DNA from: Rhodococcoides fascians A25f
GTDB taxonomy: Bacteria; Actinomycetota; Actinomycetes; Mycobacteriales; Mycobacteriaceae
Length of the DNA stretch: 64,000 nucleotides
Direction: 5' to 3'
Assembly (NCBI RefSeq): GCF_000760935.2
Contig: NZ_CP049744.1
Location: 1,302,001-1,366,000 of the forward strand
In this document: positions 1-8,349 of the stretch, one piece after another
How positions within the stretch are numbered: the stretch's first letter is position 1
Layout of the letters: each line of letters starts with the position of its first letter
The notes under the pieces: model-generated
Databases searched by the model: none
Told to the model about the DNA's origin: nothing
What the model saw: only the letters and a program-made list of their open reading frames with translations
Translations under genes and position numbers: made by a program

Positions 1-1
1 C

Positions 2-1186
2 GGCAGCACCTGCTCCGGCGGGTACTGGGACGAGAGGCAGGCGCGCTGGCACGTGAGCACCGCCGAGGGAGACGAGTACATTGCACAGTTCCTGGTCTCG
101 GGCGTCGGTGCGCTCCACATACCGAACATTCCGACGCTCCCCGGCATCGAGAACTTCACCGGCAAGGTGTTCCACTCGGCCCGGTGGGACCACGAGGTCG
201 ATCTCACGGGCAAGCGAGTGGCCGTGATCGGAACCGGTGCGAGCGCAGTGCAATTCGTGCCGGAAATCGCCGGACGAGTGGCGCAGTTGCAGTTGTATCA
301 ACGCACACCCGCGTGGGTACTGCCGCGTCGGAACTTCTCGGTGCCGCCGGTGGTGCAACGAGTGTTCGCACGGGTACCGCTGCTACGGAAAGCTTTTCGG
401 AACTCGGTGTACTGGAGCGCGGAGGCGTTGGCCGTCGGCCTCAACGGCCACTCCTCGCTGTTGCGTCCCGTCGAGTTTGCGGGCAGACGCTTCATCCGCA
501 GAGAGATCTCGGACCCGACACTGCGCGCGAAGCTCACCCCGAGCTACCGAATCGGCTGTAAGCGAATCCTCGGCTCCAACACGTACTACAAGGCGCTGAA
601 TTCCGCACGTGCCGAGGTGATCACCGACGGCATCGCCGAGGTTCGCGAACGCTCGATCGTCGACCGTGGCGGCACCGAACGCGAGGTCGACGTCATCGTC
701 TATGCGACGGGCTTCCACGTCACCGACGGCTTCGACAGCATGAACGTCGCCGGCGTCGGCGGTCGAAAGCTTGTGCAGCACTGGCAGAAAAACGGCATTG
801 CAACCCACCTGGGTATCACCGCAGCGGGATATCCCAATGCGTTCTTCCTACTCGGGCCGAACACCGGCCTCGGTCACAACTCGGTGGTGTTCATGATCGA
901 GCAACAGATCAAGTACGTGCTGCGGGCAGTGGAACTGGTCGAGCGGAGCGACGCGGATGCGATCGCCGTTCGTGAGCAGGTACAGGACCGCTTCGACACC
1001 GAGATACAGAGCAAACTGAGAAACGGGGTGTGGAGCACCGGCGGTTGCACCAGTTGGTATCTCGACAGCACCGGTGTGAACCGAACCGTCTGGCCGGGTT
1101 TCACCTGGCAGTACTGGCTGCGTACCCGCACGATCGATCCCACCGAATACGAACTGCTGCAAGCGAAAGAGAACGTGAACGTATGA
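2..1186 (+). CDS. Baeyer-Villiger-type flavin monooxygenase (5' end outside window)
   Basis: The frame is open from the first bases, so the N-terminus, including the expected FAD-binding Rossmann motif, lies upstream of the window; 394 residues are visible. The segment FTGKVFHSARWD at about nt 155-190 matches the Baeyer-Villiger fingerprint FxGxxxHxxxW[P/D]. GTGASA near nt 230 is the NADPH-binding dinucleotide motif. Enzymes of this family insert oxygen into ketones or hydroxylate lipophilic substrates using NADPH and O2; the substrate here cannot be read. The TGA stop overlaps the ATG of the following dehydrogenase in ATGA, so the two are translationally coupled. Internal GTG codons such as nt 53 are not the true start, because the upstream sequence still reads as plausible family sequence. 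Confidence 0.85.
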   Translation, partial: GSTCSGGYWDERQARWHVSTAEGDEYIAQFLVSGVGALHIPNIPTLPGIENFTGKVFHSARWDHEVDLTGKRVAVIGTGASAVQFVPEIAGRVAQLQLYQRTPAWVLPRRNFSVPPVVQRVFARVPLLRKAFRNSVYWSAEALAVGLNGHSSLLRPVEFAGRRFIRREISDPTLRAKLTPSYRIGCKRILGSNTYYKALNSARAEVITDGIAEVRERSIVDRGGTEREVDVIVYATGFHVTDGFDSMNVAGVGGRKLVQHWQKNGIATHLGITAAGYPNAFFLLGPNTGLGHNSVVFMIEQQIKYVLRAVELVERSDADAIAVREQVQDRFDTEIQSKLRNGVWSTGGCTSWYLDSTGVNRTVWPGFTWQYWLRTRTIDPTEYELLQAKENVNV

Positions 1187-2031
1187 AGAATCTCGGAAAC
1201 AAGGTCGCCGTCGTCACCGGAGCCGGCTCGGGCATCGGACGAGCACTGGCGATCGACCTGGCCGGCCGGGGTGCGGAACTCGCGCTGTCCGATGTCGACA
1301 CAAGCGGACTCGCCGACACGGTGGCTGCGTGCGAGAAGGCCGGGGCCAAGACCCGCTCGTACGAGTTGGACGTGTCCGACCGCGCCGCTATGTACTTCCA
1401 CGCAGACTCGGTTGTCAGCGATTTCGGCCGGGTCAACCTCGTGGTCAACAACGCCGGAGTGGCGCTGAATGCGGATGTGCTCGAGATGAGTTGGGATGAC
1501 TTCGAGTGGGTCATGAACGTCGACTTCTGGGGAGTTGCGAATGGCACCAAGGCCTTCCTGCCCGCGTTGATCGACTCCGGCGAGGGGCATCTGGTGAACA
1601 TTTCGAGCGTGTTCGGTCTGATGGGTATCCCGGGCCAAAGTGCCTACAATTCCGCCAAGTTCGCTGTTCGCGGATTCACCGAGGCCTTGCGTCAGGAGCT
1701 GAAGATCGCGCGACACCCCGTCGGCGTGACGTGCGTGCACCCGGGCGGCATCAAGACCAACATCGTGGCCAACGCCCGAGGCATGGACAGCCTGGGCGAC
1801 GCCGACAAGGTGTCCGAAGCGTTCCAGCGGATCGCCAGAACAACACCCACTCGCGCGGCGCAGGTCATTCTCGCGGGCGTGGAGAAGAACAAGCCACGAG
1901 TGCTCATCGGCCCGGACGCACGTGGTTTCGACGCCATTCCTCGCATCATCGGCCCGCGCTATCAAGACATCATGGCTCCCCTCAATCGACTCGGCACCGC
2001 AGCGGGCAAGAAATTTCGCGTCACCCAGTAG
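1183..2031 (+). CDS. Short-chain dehydrogenase/reductase
   Basis: A 282-residue classical SDR. TGAGSGIG near residue 12 is the cofactor-binding TGxxxGxG motif, NNAG lies near residue 90, and YNSAK carries the catalytic Tyr and Lys, preceded by the serines of NISS. The ATG at 1183 overlaps the stop of the monooxygenase by 4 nt, and the protein reads MKNLGNKVAVVTG from there, which fixes the start; the longer upstream frame is read-through of the neighbour. A monooxygenase-SDR pair suggests sequential oxidation or reduction of a ketone or alcohol on a lipid or terpenoid. That is inference; the substrate is unknown. Confidence 0.88.
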   Translation: MKNLGNKVAVVTGAGSGIGRALAIDLAGRGAELALSDVDTSGLADTVAACEKAGAKTRSYELDVSDRAAMYFHADSVVSDFGRVNLVVNNAGVALNADVLEMSWDDFEWVMNVDFWGVANGTKAFLPALIDSGEGHLVNISSVFGLMGIPGQSAYNSAKFAVRGFTEALRQELKIARHPVGVTCVHPGGIKTNIVANARGMDSLGDADKVSEAFQRIARTTPTRAAQVILAGVEKNKPRVLIGPDARGFDAIPRIIGPRYQDIMAPLNRLGTAAGKKFRVTQ

Positions 2032-2046
2032 TGCATCATCTATCCC

Positions 2047-2069
2047 GGGAGTGGAGCCTGCGGAACGAC
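2047..2069 (+). repeat. GGGAGTGGAGCCTGCGGAAC repeat, copy 1
   Basis: The 23-bp sequence beginning GGGAGTGGAGCCTGCGGAAC lies between two convergent genes and touches the stop codon of the ABC1-like gene. A reverse-strand copy is at 5022-5043 and a third, with one substitution, is at 32272-32294. It is not itself palindromic. Function unknown; the position fits a transcription-end or REP-like element. Confidence 0.7.
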
Positions 2070-3451
2070 TATTGAGCCCGGTCTCGCCACTGCTGCTCGG
2101 CGACGCCGAGTTCGGTGGCGGGGGAGTCTCCGTAGATCCATTCCCGAGCGATCCTGTGCCAGTTGGCCGTTGCCCCCAGCTGGCCGAGAACGCCGAACGT
2201 CAGAAAATCTGCGCGACGTGAGAACAGGTGCTCGGGAGGCAGGTTCTGTCGCTTCATGCCGGTGAATTGCGCGCCGCGCGGATCGATCGCGAGCATCAGA
2301 CCACTCGACGCCAGCGACGGTGTCACCGTCATCGCCCGGTCCACGAGGTTCCATTCGGACGCCGCGTAGACGTACTCGAGACACTCGTCTGGGGTGACCC
2401 CGGCGGACGCGTCGACTATGCCGCGGGCGATCATTGCGGCGAGCAGATCCTCACCGCGTTCCTCCGAAGCCATCCGCAAGCAGTCGATCTCGAACGCGAC
2501 GTGTTCGGCTCGCATCCGGTTGAACAGACCGAAGTCGATGAATCCCACGCGGCCGTCGTTGCCGAGCAGGAGGTTTCCCGGATGTGGGTCCCCGCAGAAT
2601 TCGTCGTACAGGTAGAGCGAACCGATGTAGAAGCGGTAGACGATCTCGCCGATGCGATCACGCTCGGCAACCGGTAGCGAGCGGATGTGATCGAACGAGA
2701 CGCCGTCGAAGAACTCGGTGACGAGTACCCGCCGTGTGCACAGTTGCTCGATCGCGTCGGGAACGGCGACGAACGGGTGACCGCGAAATCGTCGAGCCAA
2801 GACCGATTGGGTGCGGGCTTCCTCGATGTAGTCGAGCTCCCGCTCGAAATTCTGTCGTAGTTCTTCGATCAGCTCCGGTGCCGCCACTGTCGGCAATGCG
2901 TTGCGCCAGAACTTGAGGAACAGTGCCAGGTTCTTCAGGTCCGCGCGCACGGCCGCGTCGACTCCGGGGTATTGGATCTTGACGGCAACGGCTCGGCCGT
3001 CGTGCAGGCGGGCGCGATAGACCTGGCCGATCGAGGCTGCGGCAATGGGCTGTCGATCGAAGTCTGCGAAGAGGCTCTCCACGGTCTCGCCCAGGTCGTC
3101 CTCGATGACGGACAGCATCACCTCGACATCGACTTCCGGTGCGCGATCGCGCAGTGCGGAGAGCTTGTCCTGGAAGCGTTGTCGATGCTGCTCGGGTACC
3201 AGGGCGAGGTCGAGTACCGAGAGCATCTGGCCCAGCTTCATCGCCGCGCCCTTCATGCTGCCGAGCACTGTCACGAGTTGATCGGCTGCCTGAAGCGATC
3301 GCTTCTCCGAGATCCGTTCTCGCAGTTCCTCGGACCGACCGATCATCGACATCCTGGCTCCGGCGCCGCGGATGGCCTGACCGGCCACCGCGCGGCCGAG
3401 GGCGCTTCCCCGCGCGGCCCGCGAGGTGGGTATCGGACGATCGGTGGGCAT
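2069..3451 (-). CDS. ABC1/UbiB-family atypical kinase-like protein
   Basis: A 460-residue protein of the AarF/ABC1/UbiB family. Visible hallmarks are KLGQ (72-75, the KxGQ motif), the Ala-rich loop ASIGQV (about 139-144), the ATP-contacting Lys in VAVK (158), GDPHPGN (287-293, catalytic loop) and DFG (306-308). Family members act on quinone or other isoprenoid-lipid metabolism and bind or hydrolyse ATP. The ATG at 3451 was chosen because family sequence starts there and the next gene upstream on this strand stops only 2 nt away; a longer frame into that gene is overlap. It probably forms an operon with the carboxymuconolactone-decarboxylase-family gene. A ubiquinone role is unlikely in a menaquinone-using actinobacterium, so the true substrate is open. 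Confidence 0.88.
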   Translation of the reverse strand: MPTDRPIPTSRAARGSALGRAVAGQAIRGAGARMSMIGRSEELRERISEKRSLQAADQLVTVLGSMKGAAMKLGQMLSVLDLALVPEQHRQRFQDKLSALRDRAPEVDVEVMLSVIEDDLGETVESLFADFDRQPIAAASIGQVYRARLHDGRAVAVKIQYPGVDAAVRADLKNLALFLKFWRNALPTVAAPELIEELRQNFERELDYIEEARTQSVLARRFRGHPFVAVPDAIEQLCTRRVLVTEFFDGVSFDHIRSLPVAERDRIGEIVYRFYIGSLYLYDEFCGDPHPGNLLLGNDGRVGFIDFGLFNRMRAEHVAFEIDCLRMASEERGEDLLAAMIARGIVDASAGVTPDECLEYVYAASEWNLVDRAMTVTPSLASSGLMLAIDPRGAQFTGMKRQNLPPEHLFSRRADFLTFGVLGQLGATANWHRIAREWIYGDSPATELGVAEQQWRDRAQ

Positions 3452-3453
3452 CT

Positions 3454-4002
3454 TCAGCGTTCGGTGTAGTCGCGTTCGACGCGCAGGGTCCCGAGAGTGG
3501 TTGCCAGGCCGTCGTATTGGGTGACCAACAGCATGAACTCGAGGAGTCGACGTTCGTCGAACTGCGTCGCGAGCTCCGCCCAGGTGGCGTCGGCGAGGGT
3601 CTTGGTGGCAACGAGCTCGTCGACGGCGGTCAGAATTGCGCGGTAGCGCGAAGACAGACCCGGTGCATCGGGTCCGGTCTTGATCGACTCCAGTAGGTCG
3701 CGGTCGATGCCTGCGCGCCTGCCGAGCCGAACGTGGTGGTCCATCTCGTACGCGGATTCTCGGAGGTGCGCCACACGCAGGATCACCATCTCGGATTCCT
3801 TGCGCGAGATCTTGCCGCCGGGCATCAGGTGCCCGCTGTAGAACAGCCACGCTCGGAACAGGCCGCCGGTGCGACCGAGGGTGGTGAACAGATGGGGATT
3901 CGGCACGCCTGCACCCTTGGCGATCACCTTGCAGATGACCCAGTTGATGGGCCCGAGAGTTTTGGCGGTACCGGACGGAATGCGTGGAGTGGTCACAGCC
4001 AC
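3454..4002 (-). CDS. Carboxymuconolactone decarboxylase (AhpD-like) family protein
   Basis: A 182-residue protein with the CMD-family helical core, including SEMVILRVAHLRESAYEMDH around residues 70-90 and the HHVRLG segment. The CxxC pair of true AhpD disulfide reductases is absent, so peroxidase-partner activity is not supported. The start is GTG at 4002; a nearby alternative GTG lies six bases downstream. It is immediately followed, after a 2-nt gap, by the ABC1-like gene, suggesting one transcript. Divergent from the siderophore-binding lipoprotein gene. Specific reaction unknown. Confidence 0.8.
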   Translation of the reverse strand: MAVTTPRIPSGTAKTLGPINWVICKVIAKGAGVPNPHLFTTLGRTGGLFRAWLFYSGHLMPGGKISRKESEMVILRVAHLRESAYEMDHHVRLGRRAGIDRDLLESIKTGPDAPGLSSRYRAILTAVDELVATKTLADATWAELATQFDERRLLEFMLLVTQYDGLATTLGTLRVERDYTER

Positions 4003-4042
4003 ACCGTACCGACTGGCTGGCCGAACGTCACCGGATAGTGGG

Positions 4043-4057
4043 AGGGTAGGCTACCCT
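4043..4057. promoter_or_regulatory. DtxR/IdeR-type iron box
   Basis: AGGGTAGGCTACCCT is a palindrome around a central G and resembles the DtxR/IdeR consensus (TTAGGTTAGGCTAACCTAA). It lies 37 bp before the TTG start of the siderophore-binding lipoprotein, where iron-dependent repression would be expected. The assignment is by similarity to the known consensus. Confidence 0.65.
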
Positions 4058-4093
4058 ATTTGTGATTCCGAACAATGTTCCCATGGAGGACCC

Positions 4094-5017
4094 TTGACGA
4101 AGTTCCATGCCCGCATCACGGCGCTCGCCCTCACCGTCGCCGCCTTCGGTGTGACTGCGACGGCGTGTTCGTCCACCGAGGCCACCTCCGACGGGGCAGG
4201 CAGCGCAACGCGATCGATCGAGACCGTCCGGGGAACGGTCGACGTTCCGGAGACCCCACTGCGTGTGGTGACACTCGAGCCGGTCGAGCTCGACACTTCC
4301 GTCGCCCTCGGTGTCGTACCCGTCGGCACCGCGGTGCTCAGTGAGGTGAGCGGTGTGCCGTCGTATCTCGGCGCTGAAGCGGCGGACATCGCGACCGTCG
4401 GCACGGTGGCCGAACCGACCATCGAGGACATCGCGGCCCTGCAACCCGACCTCATTCTCGGCACCGAGACTCGGCACGCCGAGTACTACGACCAACTCTC
4501 CGCCCTTGCGCCGACGGTGTTCATCGCCTCCCAGTCCGATCCGTGGCGCGAGAGTGTCCGGTTCGTCGGGCGCATTCTCGGCAGGGAATCGAAGGCGGAG
4601 GAATTGCTCACCGCATACGACGACCGGTGCGGCGAGATAGCCGAAAAGTTCGGAACCGAAGGGAAGACAGCGCAACTCATCCGGCCTCGTAGCGGCGAGC
4701 TGACCCTGTACGGACCGTCCTCGTTCGCAGGCAGCACCCTCGAGTGCGCAGGGTTCACCACTCCGCCGCGGCCGGAATGGGCGGACGAGATCTCGGTCGA
4801 CCTCTCACCAGAACTGGCAGCCCAGGCGGCAGCGGACTTGATCGTCGTCACCGCCACCGATCCGTCGGACCCGGCGGCGATTCCGGCGTCGATCACCGCC
4901 AATGCAGCCGCGCTGCCCAATCCCCATGCGGTGGATCTGTCCTACTGGATCACCGGCGTCGGGCCCAAGGGCGGACAGGCCGTACTCGACGACATCGATC
5001 GAATCCTGTCGGACTAG
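4094..5017 (+). CDS. Iron-siderophore ABC transporter substrate-binding lipoprotein
   Basis: A 307-residue FecB/FepB-type periplasmic-binding lipoprotein. The TTG at 4094 follows a GGAGGA at 4085-4090 and gives a signal peptide starting MTKFHARITALALTVAAFG, ending in a relaxed lipobox before the Cys of TACSS. The mature part opens with the class-III binding-protein pattern (RGTVDVPETPLRVVTLEP). It would capture ferric siderophores at the membrane surface. No permease or ATPase gene is adjacent, so it must share a transporter encoded elsewhere. A palindromic iron box lies just upstream. Longer in-frame ATG or GTG starts would place the signal peptide internally and are rejected. Confidence 0.85.
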   Translation: MTKFHARITALALTVAAFGVTATACSSTEATSDGAGSATRSIETVRGTVDVPETPLRVVTLEPVELDTSVALGVVPVGTAVLSEVSGVPSYLGAEAADIATVGTVAEPTIEDIAALQPDLILGTETRHAEYYDQLSALAPTVFIASQSDPWRESVRFVGRILGRESKAEELLTAYDDRCGEIAEKFGTEGKTAQLIRPRSGELTLYGPSSFAGSTLECAGFTTPPRPEWADEISVDLSPELAAQAAADLIVVTATDPSDPAAIPASITANAAALPNPHAVDLSYWITGVGPKGGQAVLDDIDRILSD

Positions 5018-5021
5018 TTGG

Positions 5022-5043
5022 GTCGTTCCGCAGGCTCCACTCC
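5022..5043 (-). repeat. GGAGTGGAGCCTGCGGAACGAC repeat, copy 2 (inverted)
   Basis: Read on the minus strand, 22 bases match copy 1 at 2047-2069. It lies between the convergent ends of the siderophore-binding gene (5017) and the GntR gene (5066). With copy 1 it forms an inverted pair around a 3-kb, three-gene segment. Confidence 0.7.
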
Positions 5044-5065
5044 TGGCGGGGCGCGGTTGACACCT

Positions 5066-5734
5066 TCAGATCCGGACGGCACCCGCCAGGGCCGCGGCCT
5101 GCTGGGCTCGCTCGACCACTCGATCGCGCGAGGAATCGATGTGGGCGAGAAGTAGTTCCAGGGCCGTATCGAGGGTCCCCGCCAACACGTGCTCGACGAT
5201 GTCGATGTGCTGATCGATCGCCGAGACGACGGCCGACGCATCGAGTCCGCCGAGTATCCGTACCGGACGTACCTTGGCATTGACGGCGCACAGCGCATCG
5301 GTGAGTGCCGAATTGCCGGACGCCGCAAGCAATGTGACGTGGAAGTTCTCGTCCAGCGCCACCAGGTCGTCGGTGGTGTCGGGCGGGTCGGTGCGTAGCG
5401 CGACCCAGGTGGCCGACAGAGTCGACAGTGCTGCCCGATCGAAGGACTGCGACGTCGAACGTGTGATGCCGCGGGCCTCGAGTGTGGCCCGTAGCTCGTA
5501 GAGATCGGGCAGGTCGCCGAGCCGAGGGCGATAGGCGTGCAGGCCGGCCTCGTCGCGGGTGACGAGCCCGTCGGCCTGCAGCCGTGCCAGAGCCTCCCGC
5601 ACGGGAGTGCGTGAGACCCCGTACAACTCGGCGAGACGTTCCTCGCCGAGCCGCGCGGTGGAGCTGATGGCACCGGAGATCAGATCCCGGCGCAGTGACG
5701 AATAGACCTTCTCGCGAAGGTCACTGCGCGGCAC
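5066..5734 (-). CDS. GntR-family regulator, FCD subfamily
   Basis: A 222-residue regulator with an N-terminal GntR winged helix (about residues 5-70, including GVSRTPVREALARLQADGLV) and a C-terminal all-helical FCD ligand-binding domain containing the metal-ligand pattern D/E...H in the second half. It starts at GTG 5734, 11 nt after the stop of urtE, and is probably the last gene of the urea-transporter transcript. A role as operon regulator is inference; FCD regulators usually bind carboxylic acids rather than urea. A GntR-like palindrome TGTATACA sits in the urtA leader. Confidence 0.85.
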   Translation of the reverse strand: MPRSDLREKVYSSLRRDLISGAISSTARLGEERLAELYGVSRTPVREALARLQADGLVTRDEAGLHAYRPRLGDLPDLYELRATLEARGITRSTSQSFDRAALSTLSATWVALRTDPPDTTDDLVALDENFHVTLLAASGNSALTDALCAVNAKVRPVRILGGLDASAVVSAIDQHIDIVEHVLAGTLDTALELLLAHIDSSRDRVVERAQQAAALAGAVRI

Positions 5735-5745
5735 GATACGTCCGG

Positions 5746-6438
5746 TCAGATCGCCATGGCTGCGCGCACGTCGGCCTCGGACTCGCTACCGCCGACACCG
5801 GTCGAGGTGATGCGGCCGGCCTCGAGGATGTAATAGTTCTGCGCGGACTCGAGTGCAAAGCCGATGTGCTGCTCCACCAGTAGCACTCCGAGACCACCGC
5901 GGCGAGTGAGCTCGAGGATGGTGCGTTCGATCTCGGCGACCACCGACGGCTGGATGCCCTCGGTCGGCTCGTCGAGAATCAGCATCCGAGGTTCGGTGAT
6001 CAGCGCTCGCGCGATGGCAAGTTGCTGGCGCTGCCCGCCCGAGAGCAATCCTGCTCTGCGGCCGAGCAATTCCTTCAACGCCGGGAACAGGTCGAGTGCC
6101 TCGTCGATCAGTGCCTTGCCGCGCTTGCGGCCGTCGGCCACCACCTGTAGGTTCTCGGCCGTCGTCAACTGACCGAACGACTGCTGACCCTGCGGCACGT
6201 AGGCGAGTCCCCTGGCGACGCGAGCGCTGGGTCGCAACGCACTGACGTCCTCACCGTCGAACATGACCTTGCCGGAGTTCACTTTCAACAATCCGACCGC
6301 TGCGCGCAACAGCGTCGTCTTGCCCGCGCCGTTGTGGCCCATCACCGCGGCCACACCGTCGGCCGGAACCGTCAGCGAAGCACCGTGAATCACTTCGCTG
6401 CGGCCGTAACCGGTACGCACATCGACCAGTTCAAGCAT
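5746..6438 (-). CDS. urtE: Urea ABC transporter ATP-binding protein UrtE
   Basis: A 230-residue ABC ATPase of the LivF/UrtE type: Walker A GHNGAGKTT near residue 34, signature LSGGQRQQLAIARAL near 135 and Walker B LILDEPTEG. It energises import with UrtD. The ATG at 6438 overlaps the end of urtD by 8 nt, the usual coupled arrangement. Assignment as urea rather than branched-chain amino acid transporter rests on urtA and gene order; the ATPase alone would not distinguish them. Confidence 0.88.
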   Translation of the reverse strand: MLELVDVRTGYGRSEVIHGASLTVPADGVAAVMGHNGAGKTTLLRAAVGLLKVNSGKVMFDGEDVSALRPSARVARGLAYVPQGQQSFGQLTTAENLQVVADGRKRGKALIDEALDLFPALKELLGRRAGLLSGGQRQQLAIARALITEPRMLILDEPTEGIQPSVVAEIERTILELTRRGGLGVLLVEQHIGFALESAQNYYILEAGRITSTGVGGSESEADVRAAMAI

Positions 6439-7261
6439 GACCGGCTCCCTCTTCTGCGATCTGTTCGAGTTCCTCGCCCGCCGCTGCGGTGCCGAGGTAG
6501 ACCTCCTGGACCTTCGGATCGGCCTGTACCTCGGCCACTGTGCCCTCGGCCAGAACGCGCCCGGCAGCCAACACCGTCACCGAGGTGGCGAACATGCGCA
6601 TGAAGTCCATGTCGTGCTCCACGACCACCACGGTCCGCTCACCGCCGATGCGTTGCAGCAGCTGGCCCGTCTCCTCGCGTTCCTCGTGGCTCATACCGGC
6701 GACCGGCTCGTCGAGCAGGAGCACATCGGCGTTCTGCACCAACAACATTCCGATCTCGAGCCACTGCTTCTGGCCGTGCGCGAGGATTCCGGCCGCCTTG
6801 TCTCGTTCGGCCGTCAGACCGATGGTCTCGAGGGCCTCCTCGATGGCAGGCAGCACCGATCCGCGACGACGCAGCATCGTCAGTACCGATCGTCCGGATC
6901 CGGCGGCGATGTCCAGGTTCTGCAGCACCGTCAGATTCTCGAAGATGCTGGCGGTCTGGAAGGTTCGACCGATGCCAAGGCGAGCGATCTGATGCACCTT
7001 CTTGCCCAGCAGTTCCACCCCGGACTTGGTGACCGATCCGGTAGCCGGGACGAGACCGGTAATGGCGTCGATCAGCGTGGTCTTGCCTGCACCGTTTGGC
7101 CCGATGAGGAAGCGCAGATCGCCCTGCATCAGCGTCAGATCGACGCTGGTGTTGGCCTTGAAACCGTCGAAACTGACCGTCAGATCGCGGACTTCGAGGT
7201 ACTGACTGGACATGCCGGCGTTGCCGCCGAACGTGGGCTGCGGGCCTTCGACATGAATCAT
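6431..7261 (-). CDS. urtD: Urea ABC transporter ATP-binding protein UrtD
   Basis: A 276-residue LivG/UrtD-type ATPase with Walker A GPNGAGKTT near residue 54, the family-typical GIGRTFQTASIFENLTVLQN, a degenerate signature AHGQKQWLEIGMLL (typical of UrtD in place of LSGGQ) and Walker B VLLLDEPVAGM. The ATG at 7261 overlaps the TGA of urtC in ATGA. A longer frame extends into urtC but has no family sequence. The N-terminal 15 residues before SSQYLEVRDL are unusually long, so an internal ATG giving MSSQYLEV is an alternative start. Confidence 0.88.
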   Translation of the reverse strand: MIHVEGPQPTFGGNAGMSSQYLEVRDLTVSFDGFKANTSVDLTLMQGDLRFLIGPNGAGKTTLIDAITGLVPATGSVTKSGVELLGKKVHQIARLGIGRTFQTASIFENLTVLQNLDIAAGSGRSVLTMLRRRGSVLPAIEEALETIGLTAERDKAAGILAHGQKQWLEIGMLLVQNADVLLLDEPVAGMSHEEREETGQLLQRIGGERTVVVVEHDMDFMRMFATSVTVLAAGRVLAEGTVAEVQADPKVQEVYLGTAAAGEELEQIAEEGAGHA

Positions 7262-8349
7262 CGTGCGAGTTCCTTCTCTGGTTCTGCGCTCGATTCGGGG
7301 ACCGATTCGGCTTCCTGCTTTCGCTTGCGCAAGGCGAAGAGTCCGGCGATGCCGGCGGGGAAGAATCCGACGACCACCACGAACAGCAGACCCTGCGCGT
7401 ACGTCCAGCCGGACGGGAACTGCTCGGACAGCGTGGTCTGAGCCCACGCGACTCCGAGGGCACCGAGGACGGGGCCGAGAAGGGTGGTGCGGCCGCCGAT
7501 GGCGACGCCGATGAGGAACGCGATGGACGGGACGATACCGACGTCGTTGGGGGAGATGATGCCGACGATCGGAACGAACAGTGCCCCGGCCAGTCCCGCG
7601 AAGAACGCCGCGGCCACGTACGCCACGATCTTGACGTTGGCCGGGTCGTAACCGAGGAAGCGGACGCGCTCCTCCTGATCACGCACCGCCACCAACAGCT
7701 CGCCGTAGCGCGAGTACATCAGCTGGCGGGTGATGGCGACGACGACGAGCAGTACCCCTGCGGCGATGAAGAAGAGCATCTGCTTGTTCGCGGGGTCGTT
7801 GAGATTGAACCCGAAGAACGTCCGGAACCTGTTGAGCCCGTTGGAGCCGCCGGTGCTCTGCTGTCCGATGAGCAGGATGGCGAAGGCCGCGGCCAGGGCC
7901 TGGCTCAGGATCGCGAAGTATGCGCCCTTGACTCGGCGCTTGAACACGCCGAGGCCGAGAACCAATGCCACCAGGGCCGGCACGAACAGGATGCCCAGGA
8001 TCGTCGAGATGGGTGAGGTGAACGGCACCCAGTACGAGGGCAATTCACGAATACCGGCGATGGACATGAAGTCCGGTACGTCGTCGCCGCGCAGATCTGC
8101 GTCGGAGATCTTCAGGTGCATGGCCATGATGTAGGCACCGATGCCGAAGAACACGCCCTGGCCGAGAGTCAGCATTCCGCCACGACCCCAGGCCAATCCG
8201 ATTCCGACGGCCACGATCGCGTAGCAGATGAACTTGCCCAGCAAATTCAACCGGAAGTCGCTGAGGACGGCCGGAGCAACGGCGAACAGCAGGATCGCGG
8301 CGAGGGCGAATCCCAGTAGAGCGCCGCGCTTGGCGATGAATTCGCTCAT
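7258..8349 (-). CDS. urtC: Urea ABC transporter permease UrtC
   Basis: A 363-residue LivM/UrtC-type permease with about ten hydrophobic segments and the family sequences GLAWGRGGMLTLGQGVFFGI and AGLAGALFVPIVGIISPNDV. The start is ATG 8349, which overlaps the urtB stop by 4 nt and gives MSEFIAKRGALLGFA; the much longer open frame upstream lies inside urtB and is an overlap. It forms the membrane channel with UrtB. The glycine-rich C-terminal tail ends in many charged residues, presumably cytoplasmic. Confidence 0.9.
   Translation of the reverse strand: MSEFIAKRGALLGFALAAILLFAVAPAVLSDFRLNLLGKFICYAIVAVGIGLAWGRGGMLTLGQGVFFGIGAYIMAMHLKISDADLRGDDVPDFMSIAGIRELPSYWVPFTSPISTILGILFVPALVALVLGLGVFKRRVKGAYFAILSQALAAAFAILLIGQQSTGGSNGLNRFRTFFGFNLNDPANKQMLFFIAAGVLLVVVAITRQLMYSRYGELLVAVRDQEERVRFLGYDPANVKIVAYVAAAFFAGLAGALFVPIVGIISPNDVGIVPSIAFLIGVAIGGRTTLLGPVLGALGVAWAQTTLSEQFPSGWTYAQGLLFVVVVGFFPAGIAGLFALRKRKQEAESVPESSAEPEKELAR

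Noticed and set aside
2047..5043. Insertion sequence or transposon
   Set aside because: The inverted 22-bp copies flank ordinary genes with no transposase and no target-site duplication visible; kept only as a repeat observation.
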